From positions 1,034,596 to 1,098,595 of the forward strand of contig NC_058048.1 of NCBI RefSeq assembly GCF_020085105.1: DNA of 64,000 nucleotides, read 5' to 3'. Under the pieces are notes generated by a model. That model had not been told where the DNA came from and searched no databases. It worked only from the letters and a program-made list of their open reading frames with translations. The stretch comes from Siniperca chuatsi. Taxonomy: Eukaryota > Chordata > Actinopteri > Centrarchiformes > Sinipercidae. Below are positions 1 through 12,157 of the stretch, one piece after another; position 1 is the first letter of the stretch; each line of letters begins with the position of its first letter. A program made the position numbers and the translations under genes.

Positions 1-965
1 ATGCATGGATGTGTTTTTGTTTGATTTGTCATTACTTTTGTTTTAACTTCACTCACCATTTGCTCTTAAATTAAATTTACCTTCAGTTAAATTAATCTGG
101 AGAGTTTTGGGTAGATTGCCCTTCTAGTCAGCCAAGCCTCTGTGATGAGAATCATCATTCATGCTATGTCAGTAGATTGTTGGCTCCAGAACTCAATGCA
201 TATCCTAACTGGGTCCCATTTCAGATGCCCTCTCCTTCACAGTTAGCATTTCAAGACAGAATATGTTTTAATGGGTCAACAAGTGTCTCCCATTACAAAG
301 GCTCTTCCAAATGTGGTCAAGAAAGAAGATTGAATTTGGAGGACACAACCAATGTATTGTAATGTAAGACAGTATGAGCCCAAAATTCAGTCTATATCAA
401 CTTACAAAATCAGAAAAACATGTGACACACTATTTACCATTTTTCTGCATTTGGTGGTCATCTATCACCAGTAAGTAGACCAATTAGATGTAAATAATGG
501 AAGCCAGGCATATACCATTGGCTGTTGTTAGTAGTCTGGACATGTTCATCACTAACTGACCAAAGGCTGTTGGAATCTCTTATACATGTTATGATAGTAG
601 TTATATGGGTAATTTGAGTGCAGCTTCCTGGTGGTAAATTCAGACACCACATCATTAGTTTGGTGAAGTTGATCAGGCAACTAAAACTATGTGGATAAAG
701 TTAGGGTAAGATTGTGATCATGGTGAAAAGAAACCAACACTGACTGTTAGTACCAGAAGGGATGTGAACTGTAGTCACCTGTGTCACAGGGAGATGCCCA
801 GCCATCCAACACAAACTCCTAGTGCTGAGGATTTGCACCACTATATCAATATAACACTACTTCTGCTTTTGCTTCTGATAGTGAACAGTCATTATCTGCA
901 AGACCACAATAGGTCACTTCTCAGGAAAGGTTGACATTAGAATGAACAACCAATCCTGTCAGTAT

Positions 966-1300
966 GCTGTAGGGGTATAAGGCTACGTGTATTCGTACCG
1001 AACCGTTCGTTACAGGACGTTCGGTTCGGTATGCGACCCAAGCAATTTCTGTCAAAATAGTCTATTTATGTCTACTACTCACACACGCGGAACAGAAATT
1101 CTAGAGGGCAAACACAAATGAGAGACCAGAGCTGGAGGATCCTTCCATGACATTTAGATCCACTGTGTGGGAGCATTACTGTTTCTCGGTTAGTTACAGC
1201 GAAAATTAGCGACGTGTACGTGTACATTTACGATAGCATCGCCCAATGTGTCGATTAGCGTAACAAGACAAAAACAGACTGGAAGGCAAGTCCTTCTCCC
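966..1300. mobile_element. Left end of a hAT-like repeat (tentative)
   Basis: The segment opens with a GC-skewed block rich in the words accgaaccg and ttcggttcggta. A related block in opposite orientation, also with ccgaacc words, lies at 7465-7530. Such blocks resemble the ends of short non-autonomous hAT-type elements in fish. The two blocks may be the two ends of one element later split by the L2 LINE insertions between them. No transposase is visible. The family assignment is from memory of the motif, so it is tentative. Confidence 0.35.
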
Positions 1301-1329
1301 CACAGCATCTCACTGCTGATTCGGAACGT

Positions 1330-1730
1330 GCCATAGTAATAACTAATGCTATAGGAGTTAAACACTCCTATATCAACAGAGCTTGCCTCCCGAATGTGCA
1401 GTGGTAGATTATTCCAGAGAAGCGGAGCTCGGTGGGCTAAGGCTCGACCGCCAAAAAAGCTCTTATTAAATTGAGGAATAGTTAGGTAACTGGCATCAAG
1501 GGAATGTAAAAGGGACGTGATGGAGTATATGGAGAAATAAGGTTGGAGTTACATGAAGGAGCCAGTCCATTATAGGTAAGAAGGAGGATTTTAAAATCAG
1601 CTCTTGCGTGAACCGGAAGCCAATGCAGAGACGTCAGTACTGGTATAATGTGATCAGACTTCTTAGATCTTGTGAGGACTCTGGCAGTTGCGTTCTGGAC
1701 CAATTGGAGACCTTTTCTTGCTGTCTTAGG
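1330..1730 (-). pseudogene. L2-type LINE, 3' end of ORF2 (fragment)
   Basis: Read on the minus strand, the piece encodes a degenerate version of the region downstream of the reverse transcriptase in L2-clade LINEs. The signature block is N-A-T-A-R-V-L-T-R followed by SLHWLPV and FKILLLTYNGLAPS, then a C-terminal segment with LAHRAPLLWNNLP. Family copies read LYKALNGLAPSYL where this one has lost residues. It has frameshifts and no upstream RT, so it is a dead 3' fragment. Its 3' half is repeated in inverted orientation at 2205-2340. Confidence 0.7.
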
Positions 1731-2022
1731 TAGGCCTGGGAATAGTGCATTAGAGTAGTCAATTCTAGATGATATGAAGGAATGTACAAGGATTTCAGCA
1801 TCTGATTTTGGTAAAATGGGGTGTATTTGGGCTATTTTATAAAGGTGGAAGAAGGCTGTTTTATATACTTGATGTGTGGCTCAAATGAAAGAGAGGGATC
1901 TAATACTATTCCGAGATTCTTAACTGTCTAAACTAAGGTATAAACAGAACCATGAAAGCCATTACATTATTACTACTTTATTTTAGGTGGAATTTGCATT
2001 GTGCTTCTCTCTCCCCCACCCC

Positions 2023-2024
<2 letters not shown>

Positions 2025-2054
<30 letters not shown>
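2025..2054. repeat. (CT)n microsatellite
   Basis: About 30 bp of uninterrupted CT dinucleotides, following a short C-rich run. Confidence 0.9.
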
Positions 2055-2056
<2 letters not shown>

Positions 2057-2060
2057 ACCC

Positions 2061-2340
2061 AACACGGCAGCGGCGGATGGCTGTCCACCATTGAGTCTGG
2101 TTCTGCCCGAGGTTTCTGCCTCTTAAAGGAAGTTTTTACATGCCAATGTCGCCAAGTGCTTGCATGGTGGAATTTGTTGAGTTTCTCATCATGTCCCTTA
2201 CATGCCATTGATGCCGGTTACCTAACTATTCCTCAATTTAATAAGAACTCGGCGGTCGAGCCTTAGCCCACCGTGCTCCACTTCTCTGGAATACCACTGC
2301 TCCACTGCACATTTGGGACGCAAGCTCTGTTGATATTTAA
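2061..2340 (+). mobile_element. L2-type LINE fragment, plus orientation
   Basis: Two L2-derived pieces lie side by side. Positions 2085-2180 match the reverse complement of 2690-2800, the L2 3' UTR block with ttgagtctggttctg and tctgcctcttaaaggaag. Positions 2205-2340 match the reverse complement of 1366-1506, the end of ORF2. Their order is not that of an intact element, so this is a rearranged or chimeric fragment. Confidence 0.65.
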
Positions 2341-3230
2341 CCACATGCTTAAATTATGTATTCTCTACGTATGGTGTGGTCCCATATCCGCAGTTAGTGC
2401 AGTTTCAGTAGGGGGTTTGGGTCTGAAACCGGACTGAAACTCATCAAGAAGATAGAGCAGAGGAGGACACTGAAAGATCAGTGACAAAGACCTTGGAGCA
2501 AAAGTAAATCTATGGTGTGGCCACTGCAGTGTGTGGGGTTAGAGACAGCCTTAGTAAAACCAAATGTATCAATTATTTTATAATTTGATTCAATTTTATT
2601 TATATAGCGCCAATTCATAACAGAAGTTATCTTGTTGCACTTTTCCTATAGAGCAGGTCTAGTCTTTAGTCTTTATAATATTATTTACAGAGACCCAACA
2701 AATCCCACTACCAAGCATTTGGCGACAGTGGCAAGAAAAAACTTCCTTTAAGAGGCAGAAACCTTGGACAGAACCAGACTCAATGGTGGGCTGTGTTAGG
2801 TTTAGGGGGGGGGGTAATTGTAGTATTGATATTAATAAATTAATAATAATAGGAATGACAGCTACAGGAATAATAATAACAGTATTAGTAACAGAGCCAA
2901 TAACAACAACAGTTGTCGAGCAGGCACACGTAGCAGCAAGTGGCCCACAACCACAGATCCAGTCTCTGCAGCTCCGGAGGCAGAAATACCTGCTGAAAGC
3001 GACAGGAGAGAGGAGACTACACAGAACTACAGGAGAGAGAAGATGTCGAGTTAGTAACATGCAGTAATGGGATAAAAATGCATACAGATTGGGAGAGAGG
3101 AAAGAGGTGCATCATGGGTAGTCTCCCGGCAGTCTAGGCCTATAGCAGCATAACTAAGGGATGGTTCAGGACTCACCCAAGCCAGTCCTAACTATGAGCT
3201 TTATCAAAGAGGAAAATCTTAAGCCTACTC

Positions 3231-3569
3231 TTAAATGTGAAAATGGTGTCTACATCCCGAACCCACATTGGGATGTGGGAGAGGAGCTTGATAACTGAAG
3301 GCTCTGGCTCCCATTCTACTTTTGAAGACTCTAGGAGCCACAAGTAACCCTGTATTCTGGGAGCGCAGTGTTCTAGTCGGATAATAAGGTATTATGAGAT
3401 CTTTAAGATACGATGGTGCCTGACCATTAAGAGCTTTGTAGGTAAGGAGAAGGATTTTAAATTCTATTCTGGATTTTACAGGGAGCCAGTGCAGAGAAGC
3501 TAATATTGGAGAAATATGATCTCTTTTCCTAGTTCTTGTCAATAGACGTGCCGCAGCATTCTGGATCAA
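3231..3569 (-). pseudogene. L2-type LINE ORF2 C-terminal block
   Basis: On the minus strand it encodes N-A-A-A-R-L-L-T-R, then SLHWLPVKSRIEFKILLLTYKALNGQ and a short tail. This is the conserved region downstream of the RT in L2-clade elements. It is better preserved than the related copy at 1330-1730 and belongs to the same insertion as the RT piece at 4021-4581. Confidence 0.75.
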
Positions 3570-4020
3570 CTCTTAAGGGACATATTCGGGCAGCCGGATA
3601 ATAAGGAAATGCAGTAGTCCAACCTAGAAGTAACAAATGCATGCACTAATTTCTCAGCATCATTTTGAGACAGGATGTGCCTGATTTTTGCAATGTTACG
3701 TAGGTGAAAAAAGGCAGTCCTTGAAGTTTGTTTCATGTGGGAGTTAAAGGATAAATCCTGATCAAAGACAACTCCGAGGTTCCTTACGGTGCTGCTGGAG
3801 ACCAGGGCAATGCCATCTAGAGCAACTATATCTTTAGATAATGTGTCTCAGAGGTGTTTGGGGCCAAGTACAATAACTTCAGTTTTGTCTGAGTTTAACA
3901 TCAGAAAGTTGTCTTGTTTACTTTATGTCCTTAAGGCATGCTTGAAGTTTAGTCAACTGGTTAGTTTCATCTGGCTTGATCGATAGATATAATCTGTAAT
4001 GAAAGTTTATGGAGTGTTGC

Positions 4021-4581
4021 CTAGAGGAAGCATATATAAGGTGAATAGAATCGGTCCAAACACAGAACCTTGTGGACTAACTTTGGCGTGCACGGAGCAC
4101 TCACCATTAACATGTGCAAACTGAGATCGATCTGATAGGATTTAAACCAGCTTAGTGCGGCTCCTTTAATGGCAATTGCCATCCAAGTTATTACAGAGAC
4201 ATGTTCTAGTCTCTGTAATAGAATGTGATGGTCAATGGTGTCGAACGCAGCATTAAGATCTAACAAGACAAGTACAGAGACAAGTCCATTGTCTGATGCA
4301 ATTAAAAAGTCATTTGTAATTTTCACCAGTGCTGTCTCTGTGCTTTGATGCACGCTAAATCCTGACTGACAATCCTCCAATAAACTATTGTTATTTAGAA
4401 AGTCACACAACTGATTGGCGACTGCTTTCTCAAGGATCTTAGAAAGAAAGGGAAGGTTAGATATAGGTCTATAGTTGGCTAAAACCCCTGGATCAAGAGT
4501 GGGCTTTTTAAGAAGCAGTTTAATTACAGCTACTTTAAAGGATTGTGGTACATAGCCTGTTAATAAAGACAGATTGATCAT
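4021..4581 (-). pseudogene. L2-type LINE reverse transcriptase (partial)
   Basis: This open stretch of 186 codons covers the N-terminal and central RT motifs. These are a fingers segment with LANYRPISNLPFLSKILEK, the CQSGF block, the TETALVKITND block, and motif A as LLDLNAAFDTIDH, where the family has LDLSAAFDT. The catalytic motif B and the YxDD box do not follow in this frame, and the next recognisable piece is the RT C-terminal block at 3569-3231. The protein would reverse-transcribe LINE RNA at a nicked target, but this copy is broken. Confidence 0.75.
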
Positions 4582-4746
4582 ATCCAGTAAAGAGGTGCTA
4601 ACTAAGGGTAAAACGTCTTTAAGCAGCCTAGTTGGAATGGGGTCTAAGAAACAGGTTGATGGCTTAGATGAATTAATCGTTGAAGTCAGCTGAAGAAGGT
4701 TGATAGGAGCAAAGCAGCAGTGCTTGAAGATAAATCCATCGTATGA

Positions 4747-5320
4747 TGTGTAGTATGTAGACCCAAATGCAGATGACCAGGAAGCGGTATGAGGGTGAAG
4801 TAGCCGAATGGCTACAGAGTTTATTGGGGGTGATGTGGTTTACAGGCAGGTAGGCAGACAGGTAACAAACAGCTAACCTATATCTATAGGCAGATATAGG
4901 TCTAGGTACAGGGAAATGGGTTACCGGCTGGCAGTGGTGGAAACAGGGAAGTGAGTCCAAATGAGGCTAACCAAGTCTAACAGGGAGCAGGCAAAGTTCA
5001 AAATCCAGAATCCAGACATGGCCCAAGGGAGACAAAGAATCCAAAACAGAACTCACGGTAAGAATGCCGGGGAACTGGGCACAGAAACCAGGTACAACAA
5101 AAGGTGCACCAAACGGCAACACACACAAGACAGGAACAACACCAGACAGGAATCACAATGATCCAACATTGAACAAAGGAAAAGACATGGACTAAATACC
5201 CTAAGGGAGGTGAGACAACAAGACACAGGTGCAAACAATCAAGGAAGGGCCAACAATCAAAACTAAAGTAAAACCACAAGACACATCTTGCCAGACTAAA
5301 CGAGATTCTTCCAGGTTGTG
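4747..5320 (-). mobile_element. LTR-like insertion in the L2 LINE (tentative solo LTR)
   Basis: A block with no match to the LINE separates its endonuclease and RT parts. It has gacccaaatgcag followed by a gtttatt motif (an AATAAAC on the minus strand) near its left end. The rest is purine-rich with cacaagacaggaacaac-type words, resembling reversed LTRs of fish Ty3/gypsy elements. I see no coding sequence and cannot define exact ends or a target duplication. Confidence 0.35.
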
Positions 5321-5758
5321 GGAATGCCATTTCCTTTCAAGTTTTCATGATGTTTGCTTTAATTTGTGGGTTTGGGGCTTATACTATGGAGTTTACCTTC
5401 TTTGTTTCATTATCTTCTTTTTTAGAGGAGCGATAGAATCGCGTGTCGTTCACAGTGATCTTGCAGCGCTATCAACTAGATAGTCAATTTGGGAGGGGCT
5501 GCGATTTGCATCTGTTATATTGAGACATAACATTGAATTAAATGCAGATGGAATCGCTTCCTTGAATCTAGCCACAGCAATATCAAATAGACATCTAGAG
5601 TAGGAGTTTTTGCCTAAAGGCGTATAGTCCAGTAATAGCAGTTCAAAAGTTTTTAAGTAATGGTCCGATAAAGAAGGATTCTGTGGAAAGACTATTAAAT
5701 GTTCAATTTCAATGCCATATACCAGAACAAGGTTGAGGGTGTGGTTAAAACAGTGGCT

Positions 5759-6841
5759 TCATGTAAACTCTGACAAAAGCCAATCGAAATCTAATAATGA
5801 GATATTTGCAGTACTAAGGCTAGCATTTTCAACATAAACATGAATATTGAAATCACCTACAATAATTACTTGATAAGAACTCTGAGAATTCAGATAAAAA
5901 TTCAGAAGGACCAGGAGTGCGGTACACTCAAATAGAATTGGCTGTTGTGTTTTCCAGGTCGGGTGTGAAAGACTAAGAACAAGGCTTTCGAATGAGTTAT
6001 AATTTAGTTTAGGTTTAGGGTTGATTAATAGGCTTGAGTCGAAGATCGGCCGGTGCCTCGAGGAATGTAGTATTAATATGACAGGGCGGAGTGGATTCAC
6101 ATTCTTCATGACCCAGCCAGGTTTCAGTAAGACAAAATAAGTCAATATGATACTCTGATATTAAATCGTTCACTAGTACAGCTTTAGATGACAGAGATCT
6201 GATGTTTAAGAGTCCACATTTAATTCTCCTATTTTGTTGTGCTATTTCAGCGTTTTTGTTTAGGTATTTATGTAACTAATCTGTTAACTTTTGGTTTTAT
6301 TAATTTAAGTGGTCGGGGGGCAGACACCATCACTAAGGAGTTTTGGGTGGGTAACTGCTCTGGAAGCGCAGAGAAGCATGTATGAATGCAACTCTGCTCT
6401 TATACTCAGTTTAGTGCGTTTGATGTGTCGTTAAAATTAATATTAAAGTCGTCAATTTTATTGAGGTGGGCAGCACGAGTTACAAGATCTGAGATAAACT
6501 CTGAAATTTTGTCCAGGAATTGTGATTAGGCTGCCAGGTGACAGGTAATCTAATGTTAATAAAGCCAATTTTGAGAAAGGTATTGCGGTGTATACCTGTA
6601 AAATAGGTGTAACCTTCACAGGCTTCAAGTTCTGTATATTCTGTTGGTTTCTGTTTAGGTATGATTTTCTCTTTTGGATAAGGGTAGGGATGTAATTACC
6701 GTCATTACCTTGATTCATAGAAAAGCAGTTTGGCTTGAAAGACTTTTCAGTCGAGGTGCACCTGAATAGCAATAGGTGCAGGTGCCTTTTAACCTTGCAT
6801 CTCTGATTATGGAGTCGCTGATGATAACCACAGGACAGCAT
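5759..6841 (-). pseudogene. L2-type LINE endonuclease domain of ORF2 (broken)
   Basis: Two minus-strand ORFs (6841-6458 and 6145-5759) cover the start and middle of an endonuclease/exonuclease/phosphatase domain. The second contains VGDFNIH, the Asp-Asn-His motif of this fold, preceded by a degenerate exonuclease core. In active LINEs this domain nicks the target DNA. The segment between them (6457-6146) is in other frames with stops, so no full domain can be read. Confidence 0.6.
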
Positions 6842-7439
6842 CTGGAGAGGAGAGCTGTTGGGCAGTGTGTGTTGAAGGGCTGGCAGACTTACATGACTTT
6901 CATGACTTTTAGCTAGCGCGGAAGGGGAGCCATCAGCAGGGAGAGAGGCGACAGCGCGCTGGTGCCATACTCACTTGTGCAAGGTGCCCAGATTCATGCC
7001 AGCGCCTTGCATGAATCTGGGCAGCTTTGAGGTGGTTCCATGAATGGTTGACGCAGCAGGCACCCACAACGGTGTGTCGGTGCCCTGGCTGGCTGTTGGA
7101 AGATGGGTCACTGGCAGTGAGCAATGCTCCGGTGTCGGGGGCACTGGTGGTATTACGGGTCGACATCTGCCAGGGATAATGGGGATGAGCGGTTGAGCAT
7201 TCGGCACTGACTGGGGATCCTTTGCCTGAGGGAGAGACAGGTGGCTCCAGTTTGCTTCCCATTTCCGTGTCACGGCTTGGTTTGACCATACGCCACATGT
7301 TCAGGTCAGAGTCTTACAATGGCGCATTACTGACATTTGTGTTATTTATTTTTGTTATTAATTTTTTCTTATCTGACAATATGCCAGTATTTTAATACCT
7401 TAGCCTACACTCAAATTATGGCCAATGTGACAATGTTGA

Positions 7440-7545
7440 ATGTTTACATTTTTCAAAATGTTTACCTTGCTGTACCGAACCATGACCCTAAAACCGAGGT
7501 ACATATCGAACCGTGAATTTTCTCTAGCATTCTGGCAAGGATAGT
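7440..7545. mobile_element. Right end of a hAT-like repeat (tentative)
   Basis: The block with ctgtaccgaaccatgaccc and ccgaggtacatatcgaacc mirrors the accgaacc-rich block at 966-1035. It may be the partner end of the same element, with about 6.4 kb of LINE-derived DNA in between. Confidence 0.3.
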
Positions 7546-8078
7546 CTTGTTGTAGTTGCTGAAATGGGACAGCTGATTAATTATAGGCTTAATATAAGCC
7601 TAACCCCATACTGCATATTTAAGTATTTGCATGGGTGCATTGGAGCCAACAACCCACTGACAACACATTACATTGTATTTTTGCTACTTTGACGCTTATG
7701 TATCCCTCAAACATCCAGAATCAAATATTGCTGTGTTTTTTGAGCTTGTCAACATGGCTTGAGTGCTGCAATTCTTCATGAAGGTCAGCATGCTGTGACA
7801 CCTGTGGGCCCGACCCTCTATTGTGCATGTAACTTTCCCTAACATGATCTAACATGTTTTCTGTACAGGTTGTGCCTTGTCATGTACCTGACCTTCAAGA
7901 CCTCTGTGTATGGTTGATGTTACTGAGTCTAACGTGCCTGGTGCATACTAAAGGCATGTCTGCTGCACAGTTCCACATTGTTGGGACTAGTTTGTTGGCT
8001 CAGCCATATGGGCCCCTGTAACTCTTACCATTTTCGCAGTCCAGATTGTTACTAACCATCTCCCCTTCTACTGTCCAG

Positions 8079-8695
8079 CATATCACTGGGACACGTCAGA
8101 CTGGATGCCGAGCACCAGGCTGTCAGACATTGAAGAGGTGCCAGGCTATGAGGCAGGACATGGCAGCAACGTAGCAGGCTCAACCCCCTGCCTTGGAGGA
8201 AGCACCCGTGAACTGGAGTCAGACTACTACCTGGGGGGCTATGACATCGACAGCGACTACCCCCCTCCCCACGAAGAAGAGTTCTTGAGCCAAGACCAGC
8301 TGCCACCTCCGCTGCCCACAGGTGAGGACTATCCTGAGTCCTACACGCCCGCTAACCTGCCGGTCTCCAAGGAGAGCACCCTGAGCTCTGGCAGCAACGG
8401 ACGTCAGCATGCCAGGCCACACTTCCACCCCAGCCAATATCTGCCGCCCCACCAGCTGCCCCTTGGGGAGATAACCCATGGGGACTTCAGCACGTCAACC
8501 CCAGGAAATGGAGACACTGATGACTCTGTGTCACAAAATATGCGAATGTCTGTTGCTGGTGCATCATCAACCTCAGACATGTCAATCCCCTGCGGACCGG
8601 ATGACTCTGAACATGGCAGCGACTTTGACAGTATGGATGAGCTTCGTCGAGGGGTGACTATTATCACTGACTCACAGCAACAGACCGAGGTGTGA
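8079..8695 (+). CDS. fat1: Protocadherin FAT1, terminal coding exon (cytoplasmic tail)
   Basis: FAT1 is a giant type I membrane cadherin that acts in cell adhesion, actin regulation and planar polarity; this exon encodes only the end of its cytoplasmic tail. The acceptor is the pyrimidine-rich tccccttctactgtccag ending at 8078. The exon then completes a split codon and reads YHWDTSDWMP, which is the conserved FAT1 tail sequence. Next come STRELESDYYLGGYDIDSDY, the proline-rich PPPHEEEFLSQDQLPPPLP (candidate EVH1/SH3-binding site) and HFHPSQYLPPH. The protein ends in Q-T-E-V, a class I PDZ-binding motif. The wording matches FAT1 better than FAT3, whose tail differs in the DYYLGGYD region. I cannot tell fat1a from fat1b. 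Upstream exons are outside the window. Confidence 0.93.
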
Positions 8696-11215
8696 TTGAT
8701 TGATGCAATGGGATGTATAATGGGCCTGAAGGAGCATAACATGCGTGCAAATGGAAGGAGATGCACAAGCGGATGTTATTACAGGGAAAGAAATGCTTTT
8801 TCAGCAATGCTAGGTAACAATGACCGTAAAACCACACATTTAAAACCACATATCACTTTTTTAACATAATATTCTTCCATACAACTGTCCAGAAATGGGA
8901 GTGTTAAGTTTTACCATGAACAGCAAACTGTGTGAGTGTGTTGTCAGTCCTGTCCCCGCTGTGCAGAACAATCAGAAGTGTCCTTCCTAATAATTTGTAA
9001 TAATTTGTCATTTGTGATGTGAAGAGAATGTGAGTGAGACTAGTCGAAAAGAGATTGAAATTTACAGCTGCAGTAGAGAAAATCAGACAACAGAGAAAGG
9101 ACAATAATGTAAGTGAACAGGTTGTTTGGTTCCCTGCTCCTTCACAGAAGCCCATCGGACCACTTCTTTCTAAAAAGAAAAAATGACGAAAATCCCCATT
9201 TTCCTTTTACCCTCCTTGGATTTGTAAACTTTGTAGTGCTCTGAGCTTGTATAGACTTTGTAAAATAGTATGACCTTACTGGTGAATAAGTATGAGACGC
9301 TGTTCTGGCCACATTTCAAAAATCCATTTATTTGTTTTAATGTGCTTGCTCCTTTCCCAGAAAAATCAAGTCCGCCATCAAGCCATGACACTTCACTTAT
9401 CCTGTCTCATTAGCCCAAAATGTTCAACGTGTCATTGATCTTCTAGCTTAATTTTTTTTTACCAAGAAGTTTTGTGCAGAAACCAAGAGCTGCTGTAGTT
9501 GCTAATGTATTTTAAGGACTGTTATCTTGAGCTCACAAATTGATTATCTACAGATAAGACACAGTACTTATATTTTAGTCTTTAAAGACTAAGGACAAAC
9601 CTGGATACCTGATATACTGTATATATGTACAGGTATATATAATTCTCACATCCGAGTGGCAACAAGGATTCTGCTGGAGAACTAATTCCCGCTTCATAAA
9701 CATGAACATTAAATCTTAGTTAAATCAACAATACAAAAAACGTAGTACATAAGGAGGTTCAAGTTATGGAGGGAGATGCAGCAATGTTGGCATTAGGCTG
9801 TCAGCAGAGTAATAGTGAAGTGTCAGGTTACAATGGCCACACTACACCTGTATGAAAAAGATTGGATGTTACTAGTAAGCTGGCAGCCACACATCTGATG
9901 AATGAGCTAGTTATTTTGAAGCATGCATTAAACAGCTGATGCCAACCAGCTAATGCAAGTTTGACTTCAGCCTAAATTAATGCTCTGCTCCATTTTGCTG
10001 GACTTTTAATTGTGATGGAGCATTTTTCTATTGACATTTTCTAGTTAAGAAAATGAGCTGAATACCTCATCCACAACTGGATAACAGTCTTGGAAATAAA
10101 TATGAGCACCACAAAAACATTGTTATCTTGTCAAAATGACATAATTAACACGTGATCCTTAGAAAATCGTTTGTTTTTAGATTTAAAAAAAAGATAAAAT
10201 AGTAATGTTAAGATAGAAAACCTAAATATGTATATTAGTAACCACAGCCACTCTTAGTATCAGCTGTTTTGTTTTTGTGGAATTGTTTTATTTATGTTGC
10301 ACGAGTGATTTGGAGTTGGCTTGTTATGATGTTTTTGATGAAATTTTGTGCCATATTCCGATTGTTGATTCAAGGTGAAAAAACATTATAAAGGACATAA
10401 TGCCACTGCAGAGTTGAAAATCTTAGGCAAAAAATATCTGACAAGCACCAGCTGCATTATGCTGTGATCCTGAGCTGATGTCTATGTTTTATCTGGTTTC
10501 TATCTGGTTTGCATTGCATTCCAGTGTTTTCTGTTACTTTGTAGCATCTTCGCCATGTCTGCAGACAGAAGTCAAAGGTCAAGGTTATCCGACTGCTTCA
10601 AATCATCACTGTACTATAATCTGACTGATTTTTTTTCTTGTTAAAGATATACATCTTTAGATATACATGTTTGTGTTTAAATCTCTGTACAGTGTACATA
10701 ACTAGGCTGTTAAAATGCAGATTTTGTAGATATGTAATTTGGGTTTTTTGTTGGGCTTTTTGATGTGAATGTGGACAATAAGATAAACTGTGTAATATCA
10801 ATTATTTTCACATCATTCCTAGTCTGCCACTGACTGACTGCCATTTCAATATTATAGATGTACAGTATTAAATCCAGACATTACATCCCAGAAAATGCTT
10901 TTTTATTTTGTTTTGTTAAAACATTTTTATGGCAATGAGGAATCTTTTTGTACATTTGTTTCATCTGGAATGTTTTGATGAATTCCTAATGTTCAAAGAC
11001 ATTTTGGCAGTGTCAAAAATAAGTCTCCTATCTGCAGAAACTGAGTGTACAAAGTTTTAGCTTTTTTTTCAATTCAGTGCAGAAAATTAAAACGTTCTTG
11101 CACACCATGTTGTCTGTCCTCATTTCTGACATAAATTCACACTGACACATCATCACACCTGTTTACTGGCTGTCATTTTAAATACCTTTTGATTATACTT
11201 TGTATTAAAGAGTCT
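8696..11215 (+). other. fat1: Probable fat1 3' UTR
   Basis: AT-rich non-coding sequence follows the TGA at 8693-8695 with no recognised gene. Candidate poly(A) signals are AATAAA at 10095-10100 and ATTAAA at 11204-11209. Which one is used cannot be told from sequence. Most of the part from 8648 to about 10800 recurs in the partial tandem copies between 15247 and 18248. Confidence 0.6.
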
Positions 11216-11492
11216 TACACATCTGACATGCTTATCACATATGAATATGAATCACAAAGCTGGTTCAAACAGTATCGTTTACCCACTGCTGTTTGTCACT
11301 GATAGAGAGGTAAATGTTTTCCTTGTCCCCCCATATGTAATGTCAAAAGCTGTAAAGCTCCATAGGGAATAAGTTTGATATTGTATGGAAATTGTGGTTT
11401 TTGTGAGAATTAACTGCTGGTGACTGACAACAAGGTTAAAAGTGTAAAGCAGCTTTAGTCTCACAAATGGTTGGTCTGTCTATAAAATGTTA

Positions 11493-11700
11493 AATGGACT
11501 GTACTTGTATAGCACTTTTCTAGTCTTCTGACCACTCAAAGCGCTTTACACATTCACCCCATTCACACACTGATGGCAGTTCTGCCATCGATGTCATCAG
11601 TACAAAGAAACTAATTAATCATTCACACACACACACCGAAGGAACAGCCCTCGGGAGCAATTTGGGGTTCAGTATCTTGCCCAAGGACACATGAAACCAG
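11493..11700 (-). repeat. SINE-like repeat, reverse orientation
   Basis: It begins with taaatggactgtacttgtatagcacttttctagtcttctg, the reverse complement of the tail seen at the end of the tRNA-derived SINE at 63081-63242 (aaagactagaaaggcgctatataagtacagtccattt). The internal part is different, so it may be a different family sharing the tail. The stretch from about 11700 to 12150 shows nothing I recognise. Confidence 0.55.
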
Positions 11701-12157
11701 ATCTGTTAGGACTCAGAGATGAACTCTCCCCCCAAATATTCTGTCTTCACATTCTTCTGGGTCATAAACAGACCCCCGCCAGGACTCAGGACGCTAATAA
11801 AAGTTAAGTGACAATGTGCCAATTTATGACCCTCACCTCAGGATATCGGGACTTCATCAATAACCCATATACAGGGAACAAGGAACAAAATAAGTCTCCG
11901 CAATGCAAACGCAACTGTACATTAATTGCAGTTTAATTACCAAAACAGGAAAAATGAAAAGTTTTATTTCAACATGCTGATTTTGATGCAGGGACAATAA
12001 AAACTGAATCAACAGGAATTTTACACAGATCCACCAGTCCTTAAAAGATAAAGATTTGATGTTTGATTTTGTTTAATAGCTAATGAAACAGGAAATGTGA
12101 ATATGCATTTAAATAACAAATTAATAGTTCATAGCTTGTAGCAAGACAAAATGTAAA

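Larger units (their letters stand above)
2588..7310 (-). mobile_element. Degenerate near-complete L2-type LINE, interrupted by an LTR-like insertion
   Basis: On the minus strand the order is that of an L2-clade non-LTR retrotransposon. A possible ORF1 or 5' region lies at about 7300-6930. The apurinic endonuclease part of ORF2 is at about 6840-5440 and contains the motif VGDFNIH near 5860. The reverse transcriptase is at about 4680-4020. The RT C-terminal block is at 3569-3231, and a 3' UTR runs to a tail with attcaattttatttatatagcgcc at about 2590-2615. The coding parts carry many stops and frameshifts. About 570 bp of unrelated sequence splits ORF2 near 4747-5320. The element is not active. 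Confidence 0.7.
1..8078 (+). other. Intronic sequence upstream of the last fat1 exon, mostly transposon remnants
   Basis: This stretch precedes the splice acceptor of the terminal fat1 exon, so it is inferred to be intron. I found no further fat1 coding exon in it. Positions 1-960 and 7550-8040 show no recognisable gene or repeat to me. The part between holds hAT-like end sequences, fragments of L2 LINEs in both orientations and an LTR-like insertion, all listed separately. Confidence 0.6.

Noticed and set aside
2783..3067. A 94-codon plus-strand ORF with a hydrophobic isoleucine-rich stretch
   Set aside because: It lies in the 3' UTR of a minus-strand L2 LINE; the hydrophobic run comes from an AT-rich repeat.
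4961..5330. Membrane-like minus-strand ORF rich in Cys and Phe
   Set aside because: It falls in the LTR-like insertion with purine-rich bias on the plus strand, which produces such reading frames by composition.
8219..8766. Minus-strand ORFs over the fat1 exon
   Set aside because: They are shadows of the fat1 coding strand and have no recognisable domain.
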